From Myxococcales bacterium (GTDB lineage: Bacteria; Myxococcota_A; UBA9160; SZUA-336): a DNA stretch of 64,000 bases. Positions 36,185 to 44,939 of this stretch are shown here, in pieces (position 1 is the stretch's first letter; the number at the start of each line of letters is the position of its first letter). The translations under genes and the position numbers were made by a program. The notes under the pieces were generated by a model. The model made no database searches. It had not been told where the DNA came from and was given only the letters and a program-made list of their open reading frames with translations. The stretch is from contig JABSQV010000009.1 in NCBI GenBank assembly GCA_013215565.1, positions 33,019 through 97,018 of the forward strand. Direction: 5' to 3'.

Positions 36185-37003
36185 ATGTCCGACCGGGTCG
36201 TAGTCGAAGTTCACGACGGCATCGCGGATGCGAGACTCAACCGCCCCGAGAAAATGAACGCGATCGACTCCGAGATGTTCCAGGAGCTCGCGCAGGCCGC
36301 GGATGAAATCGCGCAGGATTCGGGCGTTCGAGTCGTGGTGCTCTCCGGGGAGGGACGTTGCTTCTGCGCGGGTCTCGACATGACGAGCTTCGCAGCCATG
36401 GCCGGAAAGGGCGAGGCCAACGCCGACCGTCCTTCCGGCCTGCTGGCAAGCTCCAAGGTCGAGAGCCCCGCGAACTTCGCGCAGCGCGCGGCCTGGGCGT
36501 GGCAGGAACTGCCGGTCCCCGTGATCGCGGCCGTGCACGGCGTGGCCTATGGCGGCGGGATCCAGATCGCGCTCGCCGCCGACATCCGCATCGTCGCCCC
36601 GGACGCACGGCTCTCGGTGATGGAAATCAAGTGGGGGCTCATCCCCGACATGTCGGGAACGCAGACGCTCCGCCACCTGGTCCGTCTCGACGTCGCGAAG
36701 GAACTCGTCTTCTCGGGGCGCGTCGTCTCGGGGACGGAGGCCGTCGAACTCGGACTCGCGACCCGGGTGGCAGACGACCCGAGGGCAGCGGCCCTGGAAC
36801 TCGCGCGCGAGATCGCGTCGAAGTCGCCCGACGCGATCCGGGCCGGCAAGCAATTGCTCAACCAGAGTGTGCAGTCAACTCTGTCTGAAGGACTCGAGCG
36901 AGAGGCGCGGCTGCAGGCCGCCCTGATCGGATCACCCAACCAGATCGAGGCCGTGACATCGAACCTGGAGCGGCGCGAGCCGAAGTTCAGCGACCCCAAG
37001 TAG
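36185..37003 (+). CDS. Enoyl-CoA hydratase/isomerase family protein
   Basis: A 272-residue crotonase. The oxyanion-hole segments are F-C-A-G-L-D-M near residue 61 and A-Y-G-G-G-I-Q-I near 120. M-E-I-K-W-G-L-I-P-D-M-S-G in the active-site loop resembles hydratases and isomerases rather than MenB. The usual second catalytic glutamate is not obvious in that loop (D in I-P-D), so dienoyl-CoA isomerase or hydrolase activity is possible. An AAGGAGAGG ribosome-binding site precedes the ATG at 36185; an open frame further upstream overlaps the MATE gene out of frame. Confidence 0.88.
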   Translation: MSDRVVVEVHDGIADARLNRPEKMNAIDSEMFQELAQAADEIAQDSGVRVVVLSGEGRCFCAGLDMTSFAAMAGKGEANADRPSGLLASSKVESPANFAQRAAWAWQELPVPVIAAVHGVAYGGGIQIALAADIRIVAPDARLSVMEIKWGLIPDMSGTQTLRHLVRLDVAKELVFSGRVVSGTEAVELGLATRVADDPRAAALELAREIASKSPDAIRAGKQLLNQSVQSTLSEGLEREARLQAALIGSPNQIEAVTSNLERREPKFSDPK

Positions 37004-37059
37004 CCGCGCCACGAAGCTGACTGCCGAAGCACGCGCCGTGCCGTCCGACACTGCGCTCG

Positions 37060-38550
37060 CTAGGATCCGTCCTCGCGCTTCCAGTCTGGCTCGTAAGGCT
37101 CGACGATCGCGATCTTGATTCGCTGACCGGCCCGGAGCTTCGCAGTCTGGCGCAGTTCGTTCATGACCGCCGTCTCCGCGATCTCCCAGCCGTTCCCGGT
37201 ACGTTCCGAGAGTTCGGCGATCGTCTCGCCCCGCTCGGCAACCGCGATCCGGAGCCGCCGCATCTCGAAGGCCGCCAGTTCCTCCTGCGTCAGAGGCCGG
37301 AAGCTCCGGGTCGTCTTGTCGAAGAGCGGCAGGTAGTAGGAGAGCAACTCCATCGGGGTCGTTCCGGTCAGGCGAAAGATGCGGCCGCGGTGCGCGATCC
37401 AGGTGATGTGCAGGCCCGCGAAGCCCTCGCGGGTTCCGCCCGAGCCGACTACACGGTAGGCGCGCAGGCCGCCGATCCGACGCATACCGAAACTTCGGAC
37501 CTGGATCCGGTTCTCTGCGGTGAACGCATCGGCGGCCCGCCGCGGATCCGTATCGGATTCCTGCAGCTCCAGCGTAAAGCGGGCCGCCTCGTTCTTCGAT
37601 ACGCTCGCGACCACGGGTCCGGTGTTCCGGGTCGCCCAGCCCGACGGGAAACGCAGGAACAGGTCGAGGTCCGGGTGGCGAAAGCGATTCTCCTCGAGGA
37701 TACCCGCAGCGGGGTCCTCTCCGAGCAGGACGCCGCCGATCCGGGCCAGATACTCCCGGCGTGTCGGCGCGATCGGCAGCGCGAGACCCTGGGCGAGCAT
37801 CCGCGCGCGCGACTTCGTACTGCCGACCCGTTCCGGTGTACTCGGGTGGGTGTCAAAGAAACCGGGACGAGATCCCGGCCCCTGCTGGAGCCGGTTGGCG
37901 CGCGCGAGCGACTGCAGGAAGCGCGGCATCGCGGCGGGATCCCAGCCCGCCCGCGCAGCCAGATCCTGCCCGACACGGTCCGCCTCGCGTTCCTGGTCGC
38001 GGCTGTACGCTGCGATCATCCCGGCGCCGGCGGCGCCCCCGACCTGGGCGGCGACCAGCGCGGCATCGGACCCGCCGAAAGCCCCGGCCGCAATCATCCC
38101 GAGCACCGACACGATCCCGGTCCCGACTGCGCGCGAGTGCCGCTGGGCCGCATGCCGCGCGGCCACGTGCGCCAGTTCGTGAGCCATCACGTTCGCGAGT
38201 TCGTCCTCGGAGTTCGCGAGCACCAGCAGGCCACGGGAGATGTACACGTAACCACCCGGCAACGCGAAAGCATTCACCTCAGGCAGGTTGACGATCCGGA
38301 ACTGGTAGGTAACCCCGGCCCGCGGCGAGAGCCGCGCCAGGCGTCCCCCAATCTCCTGCACGTAGGCACTGAGCGAATCCGCTGGCAGCAGCCCCAGCTC
38401 GAGCTGGATCTGCTCCGCGGCTTCCCGCCCGACCTCCCGCTCGTCCTCCTCGGACATCAGCACGACTTCGCGCCGGCCACTCACGGGATTCGTCGTGCAG
38501 CCAGCCACCAGCAGCATCGAGATCAGGAGGGATTGCAGACGGCGAGCCAT
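37060..38550 (-). CDS. M48 family zinc metalloprotease lipoprotein
   Basis: A 496-residue BepA/LoiP-type protein. C18 in L-V-A-G-C is the likely lipidated cysteine. The zinc motif is H124-E-L-A-H128, and the third ligand lies in Q-E-R-E-A-D near 187-189. The C-terminal part (about 280-490) is an added domain; its last 70 residues, with R-G-E-T-I-A-E-L-S and L-R-A-G-Q-R-I-K, look LysM-like and could bind peptidoglycan. The family trims misfolded outer-membrane proteins in the periplasm. The gene diverges from pcm across 80 bp. Confidence 0.92.
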   Translation of the reverse strand: MARRLQSLLISMLLVAGCTTNPVSGRREVVLMSEEDEREVGREAAEQIQLELGLLPADSLSAYVQEIGGRLARLSPRAGVTYQFRIVNLPEVNAFALPGGYVYISRGLLVLANSEDELANVMAHELAHVAARHAAQRHSRAVGTGIVSVLGMIAAGAFGGSDAALVAAQVGGAAGAGMIAAYSRDQEREADRVGQDLAARAGWDPAAMPRFLQSLARANRLQQGPGSRPGFFDTHPSTPERVGSTKSRARMLAQGLALPIAPTRREYLARIGGVLLGEDPAAGILEENRFRHPDLDLFLRFPSGWATRNTGPVVASVSKNEAARFTLELQESDTDPRRAADAFTAENRIQVRSFGMRRIGGLRAYRVVGSGGTREGFAGLHITWIAHRGRIFRLTGTTPMELLSYYLPLFDKTTRSFRPLTQEELAAFEMRRLRIAVAERGETIAELSERTGNGWEIAETAVMNELRQTAKLRAGQRIKIAIVEPYEPDWKREDGS

Positions 38551-38630
38551 GACGGACCCCAGCTTGGCAGATTCGCAGCCGGTTCGCCGAGCCCTGCTAG
38601 CATCGCTAGCTCTTCGAAGGAGAGCGGGGA

Positions 38631-39281
38631 TTGAACGACGAGGCGACCTATGCCGAGCAGCGCCTGGAGATGGTGCACACCCAGATCGAGGCGCGAGGCA
38701 TTCGCGACCCGCGCGTACTCGCTGCGGCGCGCCGCGTCGCGCGTCACCAGTTCGTCCCTGGTGCGCTGCGCGAACACGCCTACGCGGACCGTTCGCTGCG
38801 GCTCGGCGAGGGGCAGTCCATCAGCCAGCCCTACGTCGTCGCGCTGATGACCGAGTTGGTCCAGAACGGCGGGGCGCGCGCCCTCGACGTGGGCTCGGGG
38901 TCCGGCTACCAGACCGCGCTGCTGGCCGAGACGTTCGCGCAGGTCTGGTCGATCGAGATCGACCCCGAACTGCTCGAGACCGCGCGCGCGCGGCTCTGCG
39001 GACTGGGGTACGCACAGATCGAGTTCCAGCGCGGCGACGGGAGCGGAGGCTGGCCCGAAGCCGCGCCCTTCGACGCGATCGTGGTCGCGTGCGCGGCTGC
39101 GGAGGTGCCGGAGCCGCTCGTCGCGCAGCTGGCGCCGGGCGGCCGGCTGGTGATGCCGATCGGTGCGCGGCACCAGGAACTCGTCGTCGTCGAGAAGCTC
39201 CCGGACGGCAGCACTCGGCGCCGCTCCGAGGGCGCAGTCGCGTTCGTACCGATGCTGACGAAACGCGCCGGCACCGAGTGA
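38631..39281 (+). CDS. pcm: Protein-L-isoaspartate O-methyltransferase
   Basis: A 216-residue Pcm. The N-terminal M-V-x-x-Q-I-E-A-R-G-I-R-D-P-R-V block, H-Q-F-V-P, the G-Q-S-I-S-Q-P-Y-V-V-A-L-M motif, and A-L-D-V-G-S-G-S-G-Y-Q-T for AdoMet binding are all present. It methylates isoaspartyl residues so that damaged proteins can be repaired. The start is TTG, with AAGGAG about 9 nt upstream. Confidence 0.94.
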   Translation: MNDEATYAEQRLEMVHTQIEARGIRDPRVLAAARRVARHQFVPGALREHAYADRSLRLGEGQSISQPYVVALMTELVQNGGARALDVGSGSGYQTALLAETFAQVWSIEIDPELLETARARLCGLGYAQIEFQRGDGSGGWPEAAPFDAIVVACAAAEVPEPLVAQLAPGGRLVMPIGARHQELVVVEKLPDGSTRRRSEGAVAFVPMLTKRAGTE

Positions 39282-39345
39282 GACCACCCGCAGCCGGAGG
39301 CCGCGGGGAGTGCTGAACGAGATCGCGACCGGCCGCGCGGTCCGT

Positions 39346-39351
39346 TAGGCT
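39346..39351 (+). promoter_or_regulatory. Leaderless -10 element, small HEAT-like gene
   Basis: TAGGCT ends 9 nt before the GTG at 39361; there is no ribosome-binding site. It supports transcription of the short ORF. Confidence 0.35.
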
Positions 39352-39360
39352 GCGGACTCC

Positions 39361-39558
39361 GTGAAACAGACCGCGATCGAAGCCCTGCTCGCTCTGACCC
39401 GGGATCCGGAGCCCGCGACCCGGAGCCGGGCCTCGCGCGAGCCCACGGTCGTGGCCGCAGTCGAGGCGCTGCAACAGGATCCCGACGGGCGACTGCGTCG
39501 TCGGGCTCGGGGCGTGATGGCCGCCTACCGGCGAACCGGCAAGATCAACCAGTCCTAG
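39361..39558 (+). CDS. Small hypothetical protein, possible HEAT-type helical repeat
   Basis: A 65-residue basic protein. The pattern V-V-A-A-V-E-A-L followed by D-P-D-G-R-L-R-R-R-A-R-G-V looks like a single HEAT-like helix pair, ending in Y-R-R-T-G-K-I-N. The GTG start is preceded by the TAGGCT hexamer. No ribosome-binding site and no recognised family; I keep it because codon use matches neighbouring genes and a promoter-like hexamer is placed as for other leaderless genes. Confidence 0.45.
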   Translation: MKQTAIEALLALTRDPEPATRSRASREPTVVAAVEALQQDPDGRLRRRARGVMAAYRRTGKINQS

Positions 39559-39722
39559 CCCACGGCGCCGAATCCCGGCCCGCCGGCCCCGGATACACCG
39601 ATTCGGGTCCCGGTCCGACCGAGGCCGGGCAGCTTCCGGGAGTGGCCGGCGGCCGCCCGCCGACCCGCGCGCGTTCACGGCTCCTGGCTGGGGTAGGCTG
39701 CCGGTGCACACGGGAGGGATCC

Positions 39723-40802
39723 ATGCAACTCGGGGTCTGTGTCGCTTCGCACATCGGAGACGTCGACTACGTGGTACGCGCCGAGGCACTGGGCTACACG
39801 CACGCGTGGCTGGCCGACAGCCAGATGCTCTGGTCGGACTGTTACGCCACGCTGGCACTCGTGGCGGACCGCACCTCGCGGATCCGGATCGGAACCGGGG
39901 TCGCCGTCTCGGGCACGCGACCGGCGCCGGTCACGGCCGCCGCGATCGCGAGCATCAACGTGCTGGCGCCCGGCCGGACCTTTCTCGGGGTCGGTGCCGG
40001 AAATACCGCGATGCGGATCATGGGCCAGCCGCCACAACGGATCGCGGCGTTCGATCGCTACCTCGAAGCGCTGCGTCCGCTGCTTCGCGGCGAGGAGTCG
40101 CTCCTCCACGAGGGCGAGAACACCATTCCGATTCGGCACGTCATGCCCGACCGGGGGTTCGTGAACTTTCGGGATCCGATCCCGCTCTACGTCTCGGGCT
40201 TCGGGCCGCGCTCGCTGGGCCTGGCCGGAACCCACGGCGACGGCGCGGTACTCGCTCTGCCGCCGCATCCGGCCGTGATGGAACACTGGTGGAGTCAGAT
40301 CGAGGCCGGCGCGCGCAAGGTCGGACGAAGCCTGGATCGAGACGCCTACGCCACCACCGCGCTGAGCACGATCGCGGTTCTGGATCCCGGGGAGTCCTCG
40401 GATTCTCCACGCGTACGCCACGAGTGCGGGGCCTTCGCGATGGCGACCGTCCACTACGCCTATGACCAGTGGCGCCAGTTCGGCCAGGATCCGCCCGGAT
40501 TCCTGGCCGATCTCTGGGACGACTACTGCGCGATGCTCGCAGCGATTCCGGCCAGACGCCTGCACCAGCGCATCCACGCCGGCCACAACTGCTGGGTGGT
40601 CCCCGAAGAGGAACGCTTCCTCACGCACGAGTTGCTCCAGGCGACCTGCATGATCGGAACGCCCGAACAGTTGATTGAGCGCCTGTGGGCCCTCGAGGAG
40701 GCGGGACTCGATCAAGTGATGATCCTGCCAGCTTTCGAGCCGCGCTACGAGGTGCTCGAGCGCGTCGCACGCGAGGTGCTGCCGAAGCTTCGCACTTCCT
40801 GA
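39723..40802 (+). CDS. Luciferase-like (LLM class) oxidoreductase, Mer-like
   Basis: A 359-residue luciferase-superfamily enzyme. N-terminal L-G-V-C-V-A-S-H, H-A-W-L-A-D-S-Q-M-L-W, G-T-G-V-A-V-S-G-T-R and G-V-G-A-G-N-T-A recall methylenetetrahydromethanopterin reductase-like members that bind F420. It has a longer C-terminal half than the other three in the window, rich in W, H and C residues. The ATG at 39723 has a GGGAGG ribosome-binding site; an earlier in-frame GTG at 39642 has none. It ends 102 bp before the bufferin operon. Confidence 0.87.
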   Translation: MQLGVCVASHIGDVDYVVRAEALGYTHAWLADSQMLWSDCYATLALVADRTSRIRIGTGVAVSGTRPAPVTAAAIASINVLAPGRTFLGVGAGNTAMRIMGQPPQRIAAFDRYLEALRPLLRGEESLLHEGENTIPIRHVMPDRGFVNFRDPIPLYVSGFGPRSLGLAGTHGDGAVLALPPHPAVMEHWWSQIEAGARKVGRSLDRDAYATTALSTIAVLDPGESSDSPRVRHECGAFAMATVHYAYDQWRQFGQDPPGFLADLWDDYCAMLAAIPARRLHQRIHAGHNCWVVPEEERFLTHELLQATCMIGTPEQLIERLWALEEAGLDQVMILPAFEPRYEVLERVAREVLPKLRTS

Positions 40803-40904
40803 CGGGTCGCCGACCGCGTGATTTTGCCACCCAAGGGCATTCTTCCTAAGCTACCGGGAATATTCGGGCGCGGCCGCGAGTCGCGTCCCGACGACGGAGG
40901 TAGC

Positions 40905-41195
40905 ATGCGCAGGAGCGATCTGGTCAGAAGGGCGTTGATGGGCTTGCTCGTCGCGGGTGTGAGCGGCTCGGCGGGCACGGGATGGGCGGCGCCACACTGG
41001 GCCGAACCCGGAGACGAACTCGAAAAGTGTGCGGGCCTCGTCAAGACGGGCGAGAACGATTGCGGTGCAAAGGGGCACATCTGCAGCGGCAGGGCGGCCA
41101 AGGACAACGATCCCGAAGAGTGGGTCTTCATGCCGAAGGGCATCTGCGAAAAGCTCGCCAGCGGGAAGGTCGTGGGCACCATGACAGTGAAGTGA
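40905..41195 (+). CDS. bufA1: Bufferin-type metallophore precursor (DUF2282)
   Basis: A 96-residue precursor of the DUF2282/bufferin 1 family. It has a signal peptide (about residues 1-28, ending G-W-A) and a short mature region with four cysteines: C42 in E-K-C-A-G, C53 in E-N-D-C, C60 in G-H-I-C-S-G, and C81 in K-G-I-C-E-K. Characterised bufferins are exported peptides that bind copper after an MNIO enzyme converts cysteines to thiooxazoles, protecting against metal stress. GGAGG lies 4 nt before the ATG. The TGA overlaps the bufB GTG as GTGA. Metal specificity here is inferred, not shown. Confidence 0.9.
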   Translation: MRRSDLVRRALMGLLVAGVSGSAGTGWAAPHWAEPGDELEKCAGLVKTGENDCGAKGHICSGRAAKDNDPEEWVFMPKGICEKLASGKVVGTMTVK

Positions 41196-42037
41196 GCCCG
41201 GCAGGCCGGACACGCGTTTCCGGTGCCGGACTCGGCCTCCGAGACGAACACCTCGGCGAACTTCTCAAAGCACCCGGGACCGAGGTCGGGTGGCTCGAGG
41301 TGGTCACCGAGAACCTGTTTTCGGCACCGCCGAGGTTCATCGACGGGCTGAGCGAGCTGGCCGAACGCTACCCCCTGGTGCTTCACGGGGTCGGGCTCAA
41401 TCTCGGATCCAGCGATCCCCTGGACCTGCGATACCTCGACCGGGCCGCCGCATGGGCCGAGCGTCTCGGTGCACACTGGCTGAGTGACCACCTGTGCTGG
41501 TCGGCGGTCGGGGGCCGCCATTCTCACGATCTGATTCCGCTCCCGGCCTGCCGCGAGGTGATCGATCACTGCATCCGCCGAATCGAGCAGGTCCAGAAGC
41601 ACTGGGGACGAACGCTGGTGATCGAGAACGTATCGGCCTACCTCAGACCTCGAGGCGGCGACCTTCCGGAGTGGGAGTTCCTGAGCGAGATCGTCGAAGG
41701 CTCGGGCTGCGAGATCCTGCTCGACCTCAACAACCTCTGGGTGAATGCAAAGAACTTCGGCTTCGACCCGCTCGTGTACCTGGAAGCGCTTCCGCTCGAC
41801 CGCGTGCGGCAGGTACACCTCGCGGGTCACGAAGTCTGGGATGGGATCCGGGTCGACACGCACAGCCGGCCGGTCTGCGCCGAAGTCTGGGACCTGTATC
41901 GGGACTTCGTTGCACTCGCCGACCCGGTCCCGACCTCGATCGAGTGGGATCGGGAAATTCCGGCACTCGAGGTACTGCTCCAAGAGGCTCGGGCGATCGA
42001 CGCGATCCTGCAAGGCGCAAGCGATGCAGTTGGCTGA
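41192..42037 (+). CDS. bufB: MNIO enzyme for bufferin maturation (DUF692)
   Basis: A 281-residue DUF692 protein, a multinuclear non-heme iron oxidative enzyme with a TIM-barrel fold. Likely iron ligands are visible: H65 (H-G-V-G-L), H100 (S-D-H-L), E145 (I-E-N-V), D178/N180 (L-D-L-N-N), H209 (V-H-L-A-G-H), H224 (D-T-H), and E251 (I-E-W-D). It should modify cysteines of the BufA1 peptide. The GTG start overlaps the bufA1 stop (GTGA), and its own end overlaps bufC by 14 bp. A longer frame runs upstream through bufA1 but is a shadow. Confidence 0.93.
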   Translation: MSPAGRTRVSGAGLGLRDEHLGELLKAPGTEVGWLEVVTENLFSAPPRFIDGLSELAERYPLVLHGVGLNLGSSDPLDLRYLDRAAAWAERLGAHWLSDHLCWSAVGGRHSHDLIPLPACREVIDHCIRRIEQVQKHWGRTLVIENVSAYLRPRGGDLPEWEFLSEIVEGSGCEILLDLNNLWVNAKNFGFDPLVYLEALPLDRVRQVHLAGHEVWDGIRVDTHSRPVCAEVWDLYRDFVALADPVPTSIEWDREIPALEVLLQEARAIDAILQGASDAVG

Positions 42038-42803
42038 ATTTCAGAAGAGATTTCTGGCCGGGCTCTACGCCCCGAAGCTCGCGTGGGAATCGCTCGAGCC
42101 GCTGATCGATTCCGGCGGGCGCGCGGGCCTCGAAATCTACCGGCGCAACCTGATCTTCGCCCTGGTCGGCGCACTCGAAGAGACCTACCGCGCCACGGCC
42201 GGGGTGCTAGGACGAGAGAACTTCCGCTTCCTGGGAAAACGCTACCTGCACGCACACCCCTCGACGGATGTGGACCTGACTCGGTTCGGCGCTCGCTTTC
42301 CGGATTTTCTCGCGACGTGTGCGGAAGTCGACGCGCACCCCTGGCTTCGCGACCTCGCACGACTCGAGCAGGCCTGGAGCCGGACCGCTCGCAGCGAACC
42401 CGGGGACGCGATCTCGCGGAAGCGGATCGAGCCGCTGCTTACCACGGACCCGAGCGCCTGCGTGGCCCGGCTCGAGAGGTCGGTCCGCGTCCTGCGCCTC
42501 GAATTCGACGTGCTCGCGTGCTGGCGGGAATTCGGCGAGTCCGGCCAGGTCTCGAACGCGCCGACCCGGCGCACGAACTGGATCCTCACCTGCCTGAAAG
42601 GGCGCGCGCCGCGGGCCTCCGAGTTGGAGCCGGTGCTGGGCCAGGTCCTGGTCGGCCTCGCCGCGGGAAACACGCTCGGCCAGCTCGCGAACCAGCCGCC
42701 GGTCCGGGACAATCCGGCCGTGCTGCGCGACGCGCTCGGCAGCGCGATCGACGCGGGCTGGATCGCCGGCCTCGGGCCACCCGCGAACCCCGACTCCGCC
42801 TGA
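42024..42803 (+). CDS. bufC: BufC-type partner protein (DUF2063)
   Basis: A 259-residue protein with the DUF2063 N-terminal domain: Q-K-R-F near the start, the Y-R-R-N-L-I-F-A-L block, L-E-E-T-Y-R-A, and Y-L-H-A-H-P-S. The domain is annotated as putative DNA-binding, but in bufferin-type pathways it acts as the peptide-recruiting partner of the MNIO enzyme. It is therefore assigned to maturation of BufA1. The ATG lies inside bufB, a 14-bp overlap. A strong hairpin follows the stop immediately. Confidence 0.9.
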   Translation: MQLAEFQKRFLAGLYAPKLAWESLEPLIDSGGRAGLEIYRRNLIFALVGALEETYRATAGVLGRENFRFLGKRYLHAHPSTDVDLTRFGARFPDFLATCAEVDAHPWLRDLARLEQAWSRTARSEPGDAISRKRIEPLLTTDPSACVARLERSVRVLRLEFDVLACWREFGESGQVSNAPTRRTNWILTCLKGRAPRASELEPVLGQVLVGLAAGNTLGQLANQPPVRDNPAVLRDALGSAIDAGWIAGLGPPANPDSA

Positions 42804-42827
42804 GCGCGTCCGCCCCGCCGGACGCGC
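42804..42827 (+). terminator. Bidirectional terminator candidate after bufC
   Basis: GCGCGTCCG pairs perfectly with CGGACGCGC around a 6-nt loop, starting at the base after the bufC stop. It lies in the 43-bp gap between bufC and the convergent carotenoid oxygenase. There is no T tract. Confidence 0.45.
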
Positions 42828-42846
42828 GGACGCCTCCGGACCTGAT

Positions 42847-44190
42847 TCAGTCCGCGTCCGGAATCCAGCTCCCGTGGAATCCGACGGGCACGCGCTGGGG
42901 AAGCTTCACCCGCGCGATCGGGCCGCTCGCGAAGTTCGAGGCGTCCGCAATCACGAACTCGCTCCGGTTCGTGGGCGCGTCGAAGACGAAGCTCAACAGG
43001 TAGCCGTCGTCGCTATCGGCTTCCGCTCCCGGTGCCGGAACGAAGACCGGTTCCCCCGGGCTCCGGCCGGGCCCCGCAGCAGAATACTCGGACGCGCCCG
43101 TCTGGAGATCGAACTTGTAATAGCCCGCCATCGCGGGGGCCTCTCCCTCGCCCTCGCCGAAGGCCAGCGTGTAGCCGAAACGATTCTTCTGTCCCACGCG
43201 CGCAGCCGCCACGCGGGGGAATTCCATCGGGCGGTCGTCCAGGGTCTCTTCCTTCACGACGCCCGAAGCGAGGTCGAAGCTGAAGCGGTGCAGCGTGATC
43301 TGACCATCGCCGGCCTGCATCTCGCCCGCCTCGCGCCAGATCTCGCTCATGCGGCAGACGTCGTAGACGACGCGGTCGCCCTCGTCCCAGGCGTTCATGC
43401 CGTGAAAGACGTAACAGGGCTCGATCTCGAACCACACGACGTCGGCATTCGTTCCCGTGCGCGGCATGATGCCGATGCGGGCCCCGTAATCATCGCTCCA
43501 CTTGAACGGCATCGTGCCCGCCATCGCGGCCTCGAGGTCGAAGACGACAGGCAGGTCCATGAACAGCGCGCGCCTCTCGGTGATCATGAAGTCGTGCATC
43601 ATCGTCGGCCCCGGAACCTCGATCTCCTCGGCCTGCACCAGTTTTCCATCGGGGCTGACGCGAAGGTAGGTCAGATAGGGCGGGAACTGACCGTAGCCGA
43701 AGCTCAGCAGTTCACCCGTCACCGGGCAGATCTTGGGATGCGCCGAGAAGGCCGTCGTAAGCCGGCCCTCGAAGTCGGTACAGCCGAGCGTATTGAGTTC
43801 TCGGTCCACCAGGTAGGGAAACGAGCCCTCTTCGAGCGCCAGAATCTTTCCCGAGTGTCCGATCACGTGCGTGTTCGCGACCGACGCCGTGCGATCGATC
43901 TGGCCCGTATCCGAAACCCGTTGAAGCTCCGGGTTCTCCAGGTACGGGGTCCGCACGTAGCGGTTCCGGTAGCTCGTAGCCCGGCCGCCCGAGAGCTGCA
44001 CGCCGTGCAGCATGCCCTGGCCCAGGAACCAGTGCTCCGAAAATCCGCTCGGCGGGTTGGCCCCGTTTCGGACGTAGAGGCCCTCGAGTTCCGGCGGGAT
44101 CGCCCCCTCGACCTCGAGATCGTGCGCCGTGATCTCGTCTTTGACCGGGGCAAAATTCCCCTGCAGATGAAAGGGCTTCTCAACGGCCAT
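42847..44190 (-). CDS. Carotenoid oxygenase family protein
   Basis: A 447-residue member of the RPE65/CCD family, a seven-bladed propeller with iron held by four histidines. Candidate ligands appear in F-S-A-H-P-K, M-M-H-D-F, V-F-H-G-M-N and G-F-H-G-S-W near the C-terminus. The N-terminal E-G-L-Y-V-R-N-G-A-N-P block is typical. Members cleave carotenoids, apocarotenoids or stilbenes oxidatively. ATG at 44190 follows GAGGAGG; a TTG 18 nt upstream has no ribosome-binding site of its own. No carotenoid biosynthesis genes are nearby. Confidence 0.93.
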   Translation of the reverse strand: MAVEKPFHLQGNFAPVKDEITAHDLEVEGAIPPELEGLYVRNGANPPSGFSEHWFLGQGMLHGVQLSGGRATSYRNRYVRTPYLENPELQRVSDTGQIDRTASVANTHVIGHSGKILALEEGSFPYLVDRELNTLGCTDFEGRLTTAFSAHPKICPVTGELLSFGYGQFPPYLTYLRVSPDGKLVQAEEIEVPGPTMMHDFMITERRALFMDLPVVFDLEAAMAGTMPFKWSDDYGARIGIMPRTGTNADVVWFEIEPCYVFHGMNAWDEGDRVVYDVCRMSEIWREAGEMQAGDGQITLHRFSFDLASGVVKEETLDDRPMEFPRVAAARVGQKNRFGYTLAFGEGEGEAPAMAGYYKFDLQTGASEYSAAGPGRSPGEPVFVPAPGAEADSDDGYLLSFVFDAPTNRSEFVIADASNFASGPIARVKLPQRVPVGFHGSWIPDAD

Positions 44191-44324
44191 GGGATCCTCC
44201 TCGGGCAACGGCCGTCGACTCTAGCACGTCGAGAACCGCTCTCTACTGCGGTCCGTGTACGGATCCGGCGCTTCTTCGGGGGCGGCGCCGCCGTGGCGAA
44301 TTCCATCCGACGCGAGCGTGCGGA

Positions 44325-44939
44325 TCAGTCCGGCGATGCCGCGGGGGTCGGTGGCCGCTCGCGGCGCAGCACACGCCGCGTCACCAACGCCGTAGCGATC
44401 CAGAGCAGATGTCCGAGGTTTTCCATCATCTCCTCGGCCCCGAGACGGATGCTCTGCTCGTAGGGCAGGATTCTGAGCGCGCGACGGTCCAGCAACTGCG
44501 AAAGCAGGTAGGTAAACAGTGCTCCGTAGACGAGGCTGCGCGTACCCGGGCGCAGAAACGGCGCGACGAGGCGATACCGCCAGCGCCAGATCCAGATCGC
44601 GGCCAGGACGAGCGCCACATAGGTCGGCGGGTTGTAATCGTAGAGGTGGATCTCGCGCATCAGGAATACTGCGGAGAGGCCGGTCAGCACCTGCTGCAAC
44701 GGATCTCGGGTCTCGAACGCCGTCCACGCGAAGAGCAGCAGCGCGATCGGCGTAAGCACCAGCGCAATCAGCTCGTGCAGTCCCTTCGACTGCACCCAAT
44801 CCCACCCGAGGTAGTAGGCGAGATATACGAACAGGATCAGGAGCGGCCCGAGCAACAAACTCCACAGTTCGCCGAGACGGGGGATGATCGCGGCACGAAC
44901 TGTGCCCGTCCGAGGTGCACCGGGGGCCGCCGCGCTCAC
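44325..44939 (-). CDS. Uncharacterised multi-pass membrane protein
   Basis: A 204-residue protein with about five hydrophobic helices. I do not recognise its family. Charged residues sit next to the membrane segments: R-E-I-H-L-Y-D-Y-N after the third helix and E-E-M-M-E-N-L-G-H before the last, which could bind a metal or haem. The GTG start overlaps the upstream stop as GTGA, so it is probably translated together with the YjiK-like lipoprotein. The carotenoid oxygenase follows after 134 bp. Confidence 0.75.
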   Translation of the reverse strand: MSAAAPGAPRTGTVRAAIIPRLGELWSLLLGPLLILFVYLAYYLGWDWVQSKGLHELIALVLTPIALLLFAWTAFETRDPLQQVLTGLSAVFLMREIHLYDYNPPTYVALVLAAIWIWRWRYRLVAPFLRPGTRSLVYGALFTYLLSQLLDRRALRILPYEQSIRLGAEEMMENLGHLLWIATALVTRRVLRRERPPTPAASPD

